Part shown: one piece after another, positions 28,890 to 37,487 of the stretch | Position numbering within the stretch: the first letter of the stretch is position 1 | Layout of the letters: each line of letters starts with the position of its first letter | NCBI GenBank assembly: GCA_965220535.1 | Contig: OZ244833.1 | Span: 1,488,001-1,552,000 of the forward strand | DNA: 64,000 nt | Source of the DNA: HK1 sp965220535 | Lineage (GTDB): Bacteria; Pseudomonadota; Gammaproteobacteria; HK1 | Reading direction: 5' to 3' | Translations under genes and position numbers: made by a program | The notes under the pieces: generated by a model | What the model was told of the DNA's origin: nothing | Database searches by the model: none | Seen by the model: only the letters and a program-made list of their open reading frames with translations

Positions 28890-28908
28890 TGCGAGCGATA
28901 CGAGCCCC

Positions 28909-29403
28909 ATGACCAAGACCCTCAAAAATATCCTGCCGCTTCTTTGTTTCGCTTTGCTGTTCCTTTCCGGGTCCGTGCGCGGCGAGGAGGTTCCGGGCTA
29001 TATCCTCGAATCGATCCACGCCAAGACCAAGGATCCGCAGCAGCTGAATTACCGCCTTTATGTCAAAGACCGCTGTGCGATCGATATCGACGAAGCGCGC
29101 AAGATCACGGAAGGGCTTTTCGCCGCCGGCGGGATCGAGCCGGTGCAGAAAACGCTCGCCGACGATCGCATCTACCTGCTGATGGCCATCGATTGCTTCG
29201 ACGACGCTGATCGCTTGGTCTACCGGATCGGGGCGATGTTCGGGTGGTTGCAGCAGGATCGAGGCGTCCTGCCGGCGCCGGCGCTGATCGGCTGGCCCTT
29301 CGGGAGCTTCGGCAGCGGCGATGTCGACGACATCCTCGCGGTCTTCGAGAACTCGGTGCAAAAAGCCTTGAACGCCTATCGAGCGGCCAACGAAGGGGCC
29401 TGA
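28909..29403 (+). CDS. Secreted hypothetical protein
   Basis: 164 residues with a clear signal peptide (LKNILPLLCFALLFLSGSVRG), cleaved near EEVPG. No known domain recognised. The mature part has two cysteines (DRCAID and MAIDCFDD) that could pair, and a GWPFGSFGSGDVDDIL segment. It sits between the formaldehyde operon and a strong terminator, so it may be read with frmA-fghA, yet there is no SD before its ATG because the upstream DNA is a CT run. A role in periplasmic C1 or quinoprotein metabolism is only suggested by position. Confidence 0.72.
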   Translation: MTKTLKNILPLLCFALLFLSGSVRGEEVPGYILESIHAKTKDPQQLNYRLYVKDRCAIDIDEARKITEGLFAAGGIEPVQKTLADDRIYLLMAIDCFDDADRLVYRIGAMFGWLQQDRGVLPAPALIGWPFGSFGSGDVDDILAVFENSVQKALNAYRAANEGA

Positions 29404-29413
29404 GGATCTTGAG

Positions 29414-29444
29414 AAAGGGCTTCGGCGGATAACCGAAGCCCTTT
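29414..29444 (+). terminator. Strong Rho-independent terminator
   Basis: Perfect 12-bp stem AAAGGGCTTCGG/CCGAAGCCCTTT with a 7-nt loop. The A and T ends make it potentially bidirectional. It closes the frmA-fghA-hypothetical unit. Confidence 0.93.
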
Positions 29445-29567
29445 AAGACCAGCGAAAACGATCCGGGGATCGAAAAGCCCGCCCCCTTCGCCCGACTCAC
29501 CCGACCGGCCGAGCGCCTTTTAAGGGCGGTTGCCGCCGGCGTCGATCGAAGCGATGCGAGCGCGGCA

Positions 29568-29930
29568 TCATCGGCGAAAGCCGTATTCCAATACGAAAAA
29601 CGTCGCGTTCAGAGCCGCAAGAGGCTCCCGCAACTTGGCGATCTCGGCCTCGGGGCCATGGATCTCGATGCGAGTGAAGGAGGATATCTTCGAGGCCTCC
29701 TCGATCAGCGATCCGACATTGTTGATATGGGCCTTGAGAGCCTCGGCATCGACATATCCTTCGCGGCAAAAAGCGGTATTGCCGTCGAAGGAAAAACCGT
29801 AATAGAGGCACCCCTCCTCTTCTTGCGTCTTCGCCACGAATCTTTCGCACAACGCTTTGAACTCATCCATTTTGTCCGCTTGCACGGAAAAATAAGGGGC
29901 GATCGTGCAACAGCTATCTTGAGTCGCCAT
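29568..29930 (-). CDS. Antibiotic biosynthesis monooxygenase (ABM) family protein
   Basis: 120-residue ferredoxin-fold protein of the ABM/YgiN quinol monooxygenase family. Hallmarks are IAPYFSVQADKMDEFKALCERFVAKTQEEEGCLYYGFSFDGNTAFCREGYVDAEALKAHINNVG, with the Glu-Gly-Cys turn and HINNVG in place of the usual HxxS. Members oxidise quinols or act as small-molecule binding dimers. The ATG at 29930 has AGGAGG within about 15 nt. It is monocistronic, convergent with the terminator of the formaldehyde unit. Confidence 0.85.
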   Translation of the reverse strand: MATQDSCCTIAPYFSVQADKMDEFKALCERFVAKTQEEEGCLYYGFSFDGNTAFCREGYVDAEALKAHINNVGSLIEEASKISSFTRIEIHGPEAEIAKLREPLAALNATFFVLEYGFRR

Positions 29931-30301
29931 CTTCGAGCCTCCTTTGTTTCGAAGGACAAATCGTCCGGGTTAGGGCCAAGGGCCGGTCGCGAATGACCGA
30001 CCCGTCGTCGTGTAACACCCTAGTTCTTGCCAAGCGCGGCTTTCGAAAGCGCCCTTTGGTCGGGGGCCGTCTTCGACGCTCGAATCGGCATCGAGGGCGA
30101 TAAAGGACGGTTTTTCGACAGAACGCCCTCTAGAAAGGATCGCGAAAAGATCGCGCCGAAAGAATCGCGCCGAAAGGGTCGCGAATCGTCGTTATCGCTT
30201 TCGAGATCGTCGATGATGATACCCCGCTTCCCGACAACGCTTCCCGATAACGCGAAAAAGCGCGAGCGACCATGGCTCCATAAGAGTCCAAAGAGGCCAT
30301 C
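29931..30301. other. Divergent intergenic region
   Basis: About 370 bp with no recognised gene. A short repeat gatcgcgccgaaag/aatcgcgccgaaag lies at 30150-30180, and cttcccgacaac/cttcccgataac at 30228-30252, again just upstream of a gene. Confidence 0.45.
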
Positions 30302-30985
30302 ATGAACCGGAGAAAACTCGATCCAAGCGCGGGATCTCCCGTCGAGCCTGTCGAGCCCTTCGAACCCGGCGAAGGCGCAGACAGCCGAGCGATGCGCCCT
30401 AGCGGCCGCAGCCGGTCTTCGCCCTTGCCCCGATTCCTTCGCGGCGCTGCCCTTCGCTCCTTGCCCGCGCTTTGTTCGCTCTTCGCCGGGCTTTACGCCC
30501 CTCTTTCCCTTTCCGCCGCGGGTGCCGCCGCCACCACCGAAGAGAGGGTTCTGCTGACCGGCACCGCCTTCGGCGAAGACAACGAAGCCATCGACTTTCG
30601 CATCAGCGCGAAGAGCCGGCAAGACCCGGTCGGAGGGCATATCCGCTTCGCGCAATCCGAATACGAGATCACGCGCATCTCTCGGCACGGCCTGATCGGC
30701 GCCCGTCGATTCATCGACGGCGGCAGCCCCGACACCCGCCATGCGGAGTTCGCCGTCTTTTCCTCTTCGTTCAGCGATCGCAAAGCGACCGGCAAGCCGT
30801 GGGTCGCAGCCCGGCAGGTACACGGCTGCGACGAAGCCTACAACGCCTTCATCGCCCTTTATCTCATCGAAGGGGAAGACGCAGTCAAGGCTATCGGGGC
30901 GGCTCCCTACGCTCGCCTGGTAGAAGATCCCTCTCTTTCGGCGCAATCGCGCATCCTTTGCTTCACGGCGACCCCGCCGCGCTGA
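30302..30985 (+). CDS. Hypothetical exported protein
   Basis: 227 residues, not recognised. A Pro/Glu-rich, Arg-containing N-terminus of about 45 residues precedes a hydrophobic export segment (SLPALCSLFAGLYAPLSLSAAGA), so the true start may lie further in. The mature part contains RVLLTGTAFGEDNEAIDFRISAKS and a later VHGCDEAYNAFIALYLIEGEDAVKAIGAAPYARLV. Two cysteines (one in VHGCDEA, one in ILCFTA) may pair. AGAGG lies 5 nt before the ATG. It is convergent with the alpha/beta hydrolase gene 13 bp away. Confidence 0.62.
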   Translation: MNRRKLDPSAGSPVEPVEPFEPGEGADSRAMRPSGRSRSSPLPRFLRGAALRSLPALCSLFAGLYAPLSLSAAGAAATTEERVLLTGTAFGEDNEAIDFRISAKSRQDPVGGHIRFAQSEYEITRISRHGLIGARRFIDGGSPDTRHAEFAVFSSSFSDRKATGKPWVAARQVHGCDEAYNAFIALYLIEGEDAVKAIGAAPYARLVEDPSLSAQSRILCFTATPPR

Positions 30986-30998
30986 CGCTTTTCGGCGT

Positions 30999-32042
30999 CT
31001 AGGGTGGCGTCGAGGAGGGCGGCGTCGAGGGTGGACCGCCCCTCGAAAGCGCAAGCACCCTCGATATGGCATCGACGACCGCCTCCGGACGATCGAGATG
31101 GATATGATGACCGCTGCCGGAAACCACCTGCAAACTTCCGGCGGGCATCGTCCGGGAGAGTCGGCGTTGCAGGTCCAGCCAAAGCGCCTCGCCTCCTCTT
31201 GGCCCTTTTCGAGCCGAGCCGCAGCCGGTCTTCGACCCCGCGGCCGGATCCTCTTGCAGGATCATGTCGCGGACCAGCACCACCACCGGCACCGTCGGTG
31301 GCCGTGCCGAAAAAGCGACTTGCGATGCGCTTCGGCGCAGGCTTCCGAGTTCGGAATAAAGAGCGCTGACGCTTTTCGGTTCGAGCGCGAATCGTCGCGC
31401 CAGCGACTTGAGCGAACCGGGAAGGGAGTCGGGGATGCGCTGATGATTGGCGATGATGAATTTGCGGCCGGTCGGAGCCGCCGGGGTGTGTAGCCCCGCC
31501 CGGCTCCGGGCTCGGAATTGCTCTTCGTGGGCGGCATCCACCAGCACCAAGCCCGCGACGATTCGGGGCCAACGAGCGGCGAAGAGGCGGATCGAAAAAC
31601 CGCCGAAGGAATGACCGACCAGCAAATACGGCGCCGGAACTTGCGCCCGCATCAGCAAGGCGTGGAGCTCTTCGGCGATGCGAGCGGCGTCGCGGGGTTC
31701 GGGTCCGATATCGCTCCAGCCATAACCCGCTCGATCGTAGGTGCAAGTGCGAGCGAAGGCGGCGACCGAGGGTTGGACGAGAGCCCAGTCCAGCGAACTG
31801 CCCCCGAGACCGGATTCCAAGATCACCGTCCCTTCGCCTTGCCCCTCGCAATGAAGGTGCAAGCGATGGCCCCCGATATCGACCAGATCTCCCGGCGGGG
31901 GTCTATCGCTCAGAGCGTGGGCCGGCAGCGCCCAGAAAATCGATAAGCCGATCGAGACGCTGATCGAAACGACGATCGCGACCACCGCTTCGATCGGCGA
32001 TCGATAGCGGGAAAGCGAAAGTGAGGAAGGCTCTGTCGGCAT
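30999..32042 (-). CDS. Exported alpha/beta hydrolase
   Basis: 347 residues. An N-terminal hydrophobic segment (AVVAIVVSISVSIGLSIFWALPAHA) looks like a signal peptide or anchor. The hydrolase domain has VILESGLGGSSLDW (oxyanion region), YDRAGYGWSD, nucleophile LVGHSFGGFSIRLFA and the catalytic His in VSGSGHHIHLDRPEAVVDAI, as in epoxide hydrolase/haloperoxidase-like members. ATG 32042 follows AGAGG by 7 nt; the frame is open 26 codons further. It sits downstream of the xoxJ-type gene on the same strand with a 320-bp gap. Substrate unknown. Confidence 0.85.
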   Translation of the reverse strand: MPTEPSSLSLSRYRSPIEAVVAIVVSISVSIGLSIFWALPAHALSDRPPPGDLVDIGGHRLHLHCEGQGEGTVILESGLGGSSLDWALVQPSVAAFARTCTYDRAGYGWSDIGPEPRDAARIAEELHALLMRAQVPAPYLLVGHSFGGFSIRLFAARWPRIVAGLVLVDAAHEEQFRARSRAGLHTPAAPTGRKFIIANHQRIPDSLPGSLKSLARRFALEPKSVSALYSELGSLRRSASQVAFSARPPTVPVVVLVRDMILQEDPAAGSKTGCGSARKGPRGGEALWLDLQRRLSRTMPAGSLQVVSGSGHHIHLDRPEAVVDAISRVLALSRGGPPSTPPSSTPP

Positions 32043-32362
32043 CGCGCATCCTCTTGAAAAAACACCCGGCCTTATCCTCGACATCGACATCGCCGCCCGA
32101 ATCGAACGACGATGCCTCAACCGCCGGCGATGGGCTCCTCGGCGTCCCGAAAAAGCACCGGTAGCGAAATGCCGTCAAAATCCCTTCTTGCAGGGCATCG
32201 CAACATCGCGCACGACATCGCGACGTGCGCACTCTTGCGCACCGTCGGCGGATGTCCCTTCTTCGTCTTGACCTGAAAGCGGATAGGCCAAAGGGAAAAG
32301 GGCGTCAAAAATCAGGGAGTCGCTTTTGCAGGTGCAGGCGGTCTTCGAACCGGAGCACGAAC
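32043..32362. other. Gap downstream of the XoxJ-like gene
   Basis: 320 bp with no gene, repeat or clear terminator that I can support. Confidence 0.45.
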
Positions 32363-33322
32363 TTAAGAATCCAAAGCCCCGCCTTCTTCGTTCACCAAAG
32401 GCACCCCGTGCTTGCGCAAGATGGCATCGATTTCCCCGGCATGCCGATCCAACAAGCCCTGCAACTCCTCTTTGCGCTCCTTGTCCCCGAAACGAACCCC
32501 GGCGGAAATCCCGAAGTGCATCCGCACATCCGGCTCCGAGCGCATCGGGATCACGACGATCGGCGTTTCGGGGTTGGCGCGCTCGAAATGCCCAGCGATC
32601 GGTCCCCACAAAAAGGTGAAATCGATCTTGCCCGCAAGCAAATCCTCTTGCTCTTGCTGACCGGGCCGCTGATTCGGATCGCCGCTTTGCGAGGCGTAGG
32701 CGATCGCGATGCGATCCAGCAAGCCGTGTCGGCGCAACCACAGCGTGCCCGGATTGCGCTCGGCGACGCCGAAGCGAAGGCTCTCGCGACGTTCAGGAGA
32801 AAGAGCGAGCAGATCCCCCGAGGTGCGAATATCGTCTTGCCCGCGACCCTCGATATAGACCAATGCGTAGGTGGAACGGTAATAGGGGCGAGTGGTCACC
32901 GCCAACTCGTAGCCCGCAGGAAGTCCCATCACCACATCGCATCGATAATCCCCGCCCTCGTCCTGAGCGCGCAAGGTATTGCGGATAAAACCCATCCGCT
33001 GCGGGAACCACGTGTATTCCAAGGGCAAATCCAGACTCTTCGCCAACAAAGCGGCGATCTCGTTTTCGAAGCCTTGGCCGCGCTCATCGGACCAAGGAAG
33101 ATAATGAGGGTCGGCGCAAACGCGAAATGCTTTGCGCTCGAGATGCTCGCTTGCATGGCTTGCCGCACCCGCCGCCGCCAAAAAGAAGGCGAGACAAAGA
33201 ACGAGCCGGCGAGAGCCACCTTTGTCGCCTTCGTCGCTTTCGCGATACGAACGAGTCACGGGCGAAAGAGGCAGGGGCGAGTCCTTCGACGAGGGTCGAA
33301 AAAACGACAAAAGAGCGTTCAT
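32363..33322 (-). CDS. xoxJ: XoxJ/MxaJ-type periplasmic protein of quinoprotein dehydrogenase
   Basis: 319 residues, family 3 solute-binding-protein fold, the type found beside PQQ alcohol dehydrogenases (quinoprotein-associated putative substrate-binding protein; XoxJ). After an Arg/Ser-rich N-region and hydrophobic core (RRLVLCLAFFLAAAGAASHA), the mature part begins FRVCADPHYLPWSDERGQGFENEIAALLAK and has DYRCDVVMGLPAGYELAVTTRPYYRSTYALV, typical of the group. XoxJ is thought to help activate or mature XoxF. Its ATG overlaps the cytochrome gene stop (ATGA), so the two are coupled. Gene order xoxF-cytochrome-xoxJ matches known lanthanide methanol dehydrogenase loci. Confidence 0.88.
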   Translation of the reverse strand: MNALLSFFRPSSKDSPLPLSPVTRSYRESDEGDKGGSRRLVLCLAFFLAAAGAASHASEHLERKAFRVCADPHYLPWSDERGQGFENEIAALLAKSLDLPLEYTWFPQRMGFIRNTLRAQDEGGDYRCDVVMGLPAGYELAVTTRPYYRSTYALVYIEGRGQDDIRTSGDLLALSPERRESLRFGVAERNPGTLWLRRHGLLDRIAIAYASQSGDPNQRPGQQEQEDLLAGKIDFTFLWGPIAGHFERANPETPIVVIPMRSEPDVRMHFGISAGVRFGDKERKEELQGLLDRHAGEIDAILRKHGVPLVNEEGGALDS

Positions 33323-33870
33323 CGGTCGTAGCGCTCCAAGCGACCGGCGGGCAGGGTTCCGTCGGCCCGCGCCATCAAATAGGCGTAGAGCTGATCGATA
33401 TATTTCATGACGTTGGGGTTGTCCTTCCACGGCGGCATCACCCCGACCTGCCCTTGGTAACCGTTGGTAACGACCTCGACATAACGCGCGTGATCGATCT
33501 CCCGCATTTTGTCGAGCAGGCTCGGGGCGATGGTGCTGCCGGTCCCGTCGAGACCGTGGCAAACCTGACATTGAGAGAACGCGCGATAGCCCCGAACGAG
33601 CCACAGATCCACTTTGCATTTTCCCTCCGCGCACTGGATATGCTCTTCGTAGGAAGGCACGGCGGCCTCCTCGGCGAACGCCGCCGGCGCCAGAGCTAAG
33701 AAAAAGATAGCGAAGAAGAACAGAGCGACGAGCCCCCCGACCGAGCGTTCGACGAGTCCTTTGCCGAAGAGCGTCGAAGCGACTACGTGCGGCCAGAAGA
33801 GGAGCGGCGAAAAGGAAGTACCCGAAGACCGTCGCTCGGGCGAAGGCGAAAATACGAGATTGATTTGCAT
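33319..33870 (-). CDS. Cytochrome c (XoxG/PedF-like) for methanol dehydrogenase
   Basis: 183-residue exported cytochrome c. The long N-terminus contains a hydrophobic export helix (GGLVALFFFAIFFLALAPAAFA). The mature part has KCKVDLWLVRGYRAFSQCQVCHGLDGTGSTIAPSLLD with one CxxCH, and a probable distal Met in QVGVMPPWKDNPNVMKYIDQLYAYL. An extra cysteine pair (IQCAEGKCKVD) precedes the haem site, as in the PedF cytochrome c-550 family linked to PQQ dehydrogenases. It lies between xoxF and xoxJ and is probably the electron acceptor of XoxF. Confidence 0.9.
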   Translation of the reverse strand: MQINLVFSPSPERRSSGTSFSPLLFWPHVVASTLFGKGLVERSVGGLVALFFFAIFFLALAPAAFAEEAAVPSYEEHIQCAEGKCKVDLWLVRGYRAFSQCQVCHGLDGTGSTIAPSLLDKMREIDHARYVEVVTNGYQGQVGVMPPWKDNPNVMKYIDQLYAYLMARADGTLPAGRLERYDR

Positions 33871-34391
33871 AAGAAGAGATCCTTGAATCTACGAATCCCG
33901 AAAACACCCCCGACGATTCCTCATGACGCTTCTTTATGACGCTTCATCGAACCGTCTTCGAAATCCGCGCTTTTTCGAGGGTACGCCGGACTTCAAACCG
34001 CCCGCATCCTTGTGCTTGAGGCAGGTGCGATCAACGCCGAGCGATCGAAGGAAAACCCGAAAGGCCTCGAAAAAAGGGCATCCATCGCGAGCCCGAAGGA
34101 CTCGAGTCGATGCATCGATCCCGTCGGGGATCCCGTCAGGGCGAATGCGTCGAGAACGAGGCGGGGAAGATCGGCTCGCCGGCAACGCTCCCTTCGATCC
34201 CGGAAGCCGAGCGTTTCGGAAAAACGCCGGCAAGGCGCGAACGAACCGCGAGGCTTTCTTTTCGACGCCTTGGCGTCAGGAGCGAAATCGGCAGCGCCGA
34301 AAACGAGCGCCGAATTCGACAAAAGCGATCATGCGGCTCCTCGCTTTCGAAGAGCCGCACGATCGAAAAGGGCTTGCCGACACCTGCCGGA
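33871..34391. other. Gap between xoxF and the cytochrome gene
   Basis: 520 bp without a recognised gene; open frames here are short and overlapping on both strands. It contains the hairpin that ends xoxF (34321-34366). The cytochrome-xoxJ pair therefore probably has its own promoter here, not located. Confidence 0.5.
34321..34366 (-). terminator. Terminator after xoxF
   Basis: On the minus strand the stem GATC.TGCGGCTC pairs with GAGCCGCA.GATC (10-12 bp with one mismatch) around a short loop, followed by gctttt. It begins about 25 bp after the xoxF stop. Confidence 0.75.
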
Positions 34392-36206
34392 TCAGCCCGG
34401 CAATGCGAAGACCGTCAGCACCCCGCCCAACTGGGTGTGTTTGCTCAAACCCCGATAGGCACCCACGGCCCCGAGACCCTCGCTATCCCCTTCGAGCCCG
34501 GCGGCCATGCCGATACCGGCCCAACCGCCGATGCCGGAAAGGATGCCGATGTACTGCTTGCCCTCGAAGGTCCAAGTGTTGACGTTGCCGATGATCCCCG
34601 AAGGAGTCTTGAAGCTGTAGAGCTGCTCTCCGGTATGGGCATCGACCGCTTTCAAACGACCGTCCAAGGTGCCGTAGAACACGACATCGCCCCCGGTGGC
34701 CAAAGCCCCGCTCCACACCGAGAAGTCCTCGGGCAGCGACCAGACGATCTCGCCCTTGTCCGCATCCCAAGCGATGAAGTTGCCGAGGTTGTCGGTGCCG
34801 TTCTTCATCACCTTGCCCGCAGGAAACATGCTCAACGTCGCGCCGACGTAGGGCTGACCGGCAACGTAATCCACCTCGAAAGGCTCGTAATCCATGCACA
34901 CGTGGTTGGTGGGAACATAAAACAATCCGGTGCGCGGCGAATAGGCGGAGGGCTGCTGATCTTTCGTACCGAGCGCCGCCGGGCAAATATCGGCGGTGTT
35001 GACATCCGCTCCTTGCTGGTCGGTGCTGTACTGAGCCACCACCTGCGGCCGGCCGGTTTTCATATCGACGTGGGTCGCCCAGTTGACCGCCGGATCGTAT
35101 TTCTCGGCGACCAACAACTCGCCGTTGACGCGATCGATGGTGTAGGCAAAGCCGTTGCGGTCGAAGTGCACCAGCACCTTGCGCATCAGGCCTTTGACTT
35201 CCATATCGACGAGGATGCTTTCGTTGACTCCGTCGTAATCCCATTCGTCGTGCGGCGTCATCTGGTAGACCCAACGCGCCATCCCGGTATCGGCGTCACG
35301 AGCGAAGATGGTCATCGACCAGCGATTGTCGCCCGGACGCACCACCGGATTCCAAGTGCTGGGATTGCCGGTGCCGTAATAGACGAGGTTCAGATCCGGA
35401 TCGTAGGTGAACCAACCCCAAGTCGTGCCGCCGCCGATCCTCCACTGATCGCCCTTCCAGGACTTCAGGCTGGAATCCTTGCCGATCGGCTTTAGCATTT
35501 GGGTGGTCTTCTCCGGATCGACCAACATATCTTCGTCCGGACCGGTGCTGTAGGCCTTCCAAGCCAAGCTTCCGTCGTCGATGTTATAAGCGACGAGGAA
35601 GCCGCGCACCCCGTATTCGCCGCCGCTGATCCCGGTATAGACCTTGTCGCCGACGACGATCGGGGCGTTGGTATTGGTCTCGCCCTTCTTGGGATCGCCG
35701 TTGACCACGGACCAGAGTTTCTTGCCGGTCGCGGCATCGAGCGCGACCAAGGTGGTATCGGCTTGCTGGAGAAAGATCTTGCCCTCGGCGTAAGCGAGTC
35801 CGCGACTGACCGTGTCACAGCACATCACCGGAATGGTGGCGGCCGCATCCTGCTTCGGCTCGTATACCCAGTTGATGCTCTGATCGGCAAGGCTGATCGA
35901 GAAAACCTTGTTGGGGAAGGGCGTGTGGATCCACATGGTATCCCCGATAACCAGCGGGCCACCCTCGTGACCGCGCAGGACACCGGTGGAGAAAGTCCAC
36001 GCGACCTGCAGATCGCCGACATTCTCCTTGTTGATCTGCGCCAGCGGGCTATAACGACTTCCGTCGTAGGTTCTGCCCCACATCGCCCAGTTGTTGGGGT
36101 TGGCGGTCAAAGACATGACGTCGTCGTTCGCCGAAAGCGAAGCCGGCAGGGCCAGCATGACACCCAACGCCCCGGCGGCAAGGAAATTCAAGAGTCTCGT
36201 CGGCAT
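34392..36206 (-). CDS. xoxF: Lanthanide-dependent methanol dehydrogenase, XoxF type
   Basis: Periplasmic PQQ alcohol dehydrogenase, 604 residues with signal peptide (LNFLAAGALGVMLALPASLSA). It has the eight-bladed propeller tryptophan-docking repeats, the vicinal disulfide VMCCDTVSRG (Cys129-130) over PQQ, and the active-site run PHDEWDYDGVNE. The catalytic Asp (about 323) is followed two residues later by a second Asp (about 325); that DYD replaces the DYA of calcium MxaF and is the accepted marker for rare-earth enzymes. AAGGAG is 7 nt before ATG 36206, ruling out the longer open frame. No mxaI small subunit is nearby, as expected for XoxF. It feeds formaldehyde or formate to the frmA-fghA route. 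Confidence 0.95.
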   Translation of the reverse strand: MPTRLLNFLAAGALGVMLALPASLSANDDVMSLTANPNNWAMWGRTYDGSRYSPLAQINKENVGDLQVAWTFSTGVLRGHEGGPLVIGDTMWIHTPFPNKVFSISLADQSINWVYEPKQDAAATIPVMCCDTVSRGLAYAEGKIFLQQADTTLVALDAATGKKLWSVVNGDPKKGETNTNAPIVVGDKVYTGISGGEYGVRGFLVAYNIDDGSLAWKAYSTGPDEDMLVDPEKTTQMLKPIGKDSSLKSWKGDQWRIGGGTTWGWFTYDPDLNLVYYGTGNPSTWNPVVRPGDNRWSMTIFARDADTGMARWVYQMTPHDEWDYDGVNESILVDMEVKGLMRKVLVHFDRNGFAYTIDRVNGELLVAEKYDPAVNWATHVDMKTGRPQVVAQYSTDQQGADVNTADICPAALGTKDQQPSAYSPRTGLFYVPTNHVCMDYEPFEVDYVAGQPYVGATLSMFPAGKVMKNGTDNLGNFIAWDADKGEIVWSLPEDFSVWSGALATGGDVVFYGTLDGRLKAVDAHTGEQLYSFKTPSGIIGNVNTWTFEGKQYIGILSGIGGWAGIGMAAGLEGDSEGLGAVGAYRGLSKHTQLGGVLTVFALPG

Positions 36207-36630
36207 TTTTTCTCTCCTTGATCTTGATCTCGATGTTTTCGAGTTCGCGATATTCCACCCATCGCGATACCCGTTCTCGTACTTGCGCCTCGGTCGACGA
36301 GAATCGACGGCGCAAGGCGATGCGGGCGACATCCGAAAGATCTATCGCTTCGAAAATCCGCCGCGTCCGCCTGCCATACAAACGAACGAGGGCAAACGAA
36401 TCGACGCGACTTTCGCCCGAGGCGAAAACCCCGCACCCTTGGTAAAAAATATCTCGATAAGGCAGTGCGGGAGGGATGACGCTCGCTTATTCGGGTGCTT
36501 AGCATACCCTAATCCACGCCCTCTGTCCAAGTGCCGCCCTTTCGCCGGACCTAGGGCTTCCCCGCGGGCACGGCAAAGTCTCGTCGGACGTCGAAGGGGC
36601 AGCGAATGAGCATCAAGCAAGCCTCGATCA
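36207..36630. other. Upstream region of xoxF
   Basis: No recognised gene. It should contain the xoxF promoter; I could not place boxes reliably. Part of a 700-bp divergent interval shared with rplM-rpsI. Confidence 0.45.
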
Positions 36631-36658
36631 TTGACATGCTCTTTTCGATGAATACAAT
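36631..36658 (+). promoter_or_regulatory. Sigma-70 promoter for rplM-rpsI
   Basis: TTGACA (36631-36636), a 16-bp spacer and TACAAT (36653-36658): a perfect -35 and a one-mismatch -10. It lies about 250 bp before rplM with no gene between, as expected for a highly expressed ribosomal operon with a long leader. Confidence 0.75.
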
Positions 36659-36911
36659 AGCGGCCTTGATATCCCTTTCGAAGCGCGGTCTTTTCGAAAC
36701 GCGGTCTTTTCGAAACGATATCGCTTCCACCGGCGGCGACTCGATCGAGGAAGACAAGCCAAGAGCCTCGAAGCGAAAGGGCTTGGAAGAGAAACCGGGC
36801 AAGCCGAAAAGCCCTTGTCGCCTTGCCGATGGATGAACGACCCGTCCCGATACCATTTTGTATCGACTCGACTACGACTCGACTGCCTTAAAGCGAAGGA
36901 CCTTGCCTCCC

Positions 36912-37364
36912 ATGTCTGTTTTCAGCGTCAATACTTTCAGCGCCAAGCCCCATGAAGTGGAGCGCAAATGGTTCGTCGTGGATGCGACGGAACGTCCCTT
37001 GGGTCGTCTTGCCAGCGAGATCGCCAAAAGGCTTCGCGGCAAACACAAACCTGAATACACCCCGCATGTCGATACCGGCGATTGCATCATCGTCATCAAC
37101 GCCGCCAAAGTGCGACTGACGGGAAACAAGGCAAGCCAAAAGACCTACTACCGCCATACCGGTTATCCCGGGGGCATCCGCAGTGTCGGCTTCGAAAAGA
37201 TGATCGCCGAAAAACCCGAGCGGGTGATCGAAAGCGCGGTCAAAGGCATGCTGCCCAAAGGTCCGCTCGGACGAACGATGTTCCGCAAACTGCGGGTCTA
37301 CAAAGGCTCCGAACATCGCCACGAAGCGCAGCAGCCCGAAGTTCTCTCGCTTCCCGGCCGCTAA
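36912..37364 (+). CDS. rplM: 50S ribosomal protein L13
   Basis: 150 residues. The core KWFVVDATERPLGRLASEIAKRLRGKHKPEYTPHVDTGDCIIVINA and KGMLPKGPLGRTMFRKLRVYKGSEHRHEAQQPE is diagnostic and resembles gammaproteobacterial L13. It is slightly longer than E. coli L13 at the N-terminus (MSVFSVNTFSAKP). It is first of the conserved rplM-rpsI pair, 123 bp before rpsI. The gap contains a 15-bp direct repeat (taacgagcgcgacgc, about 37362-37404). Confidence 0.98.
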   Translation: MSVFSVNTFSAKPHEVERKWFVVDATERPLGRLASEIAKRLRGKHKPEYTPHVDTGDCIIVINAAKVRLTGNKASQKTYYRHTGYPGGIRSVGFEKMIAEKPERVIESAVKGMLPKGPLGRTMFRKLRVYKGSEHRHEAQQPEVLSLPGR

Positions 37365-37487
37365 CGAGCGCGACGCTAGCGAGTGCGACGCTAACGAGCG
37401 CGAGACGATACGAAGAAGACGCCGCCCCATTCACCAGCCCCATTCATCAGCGCGAAGCGAAGCGCGAACCGACGGAATCCGTAAATC

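Noticed and set aside
36606..36836. 76-codon frame upstream of rplM
   Set aside because: It contains the near-consensus promoter and has no protein features.
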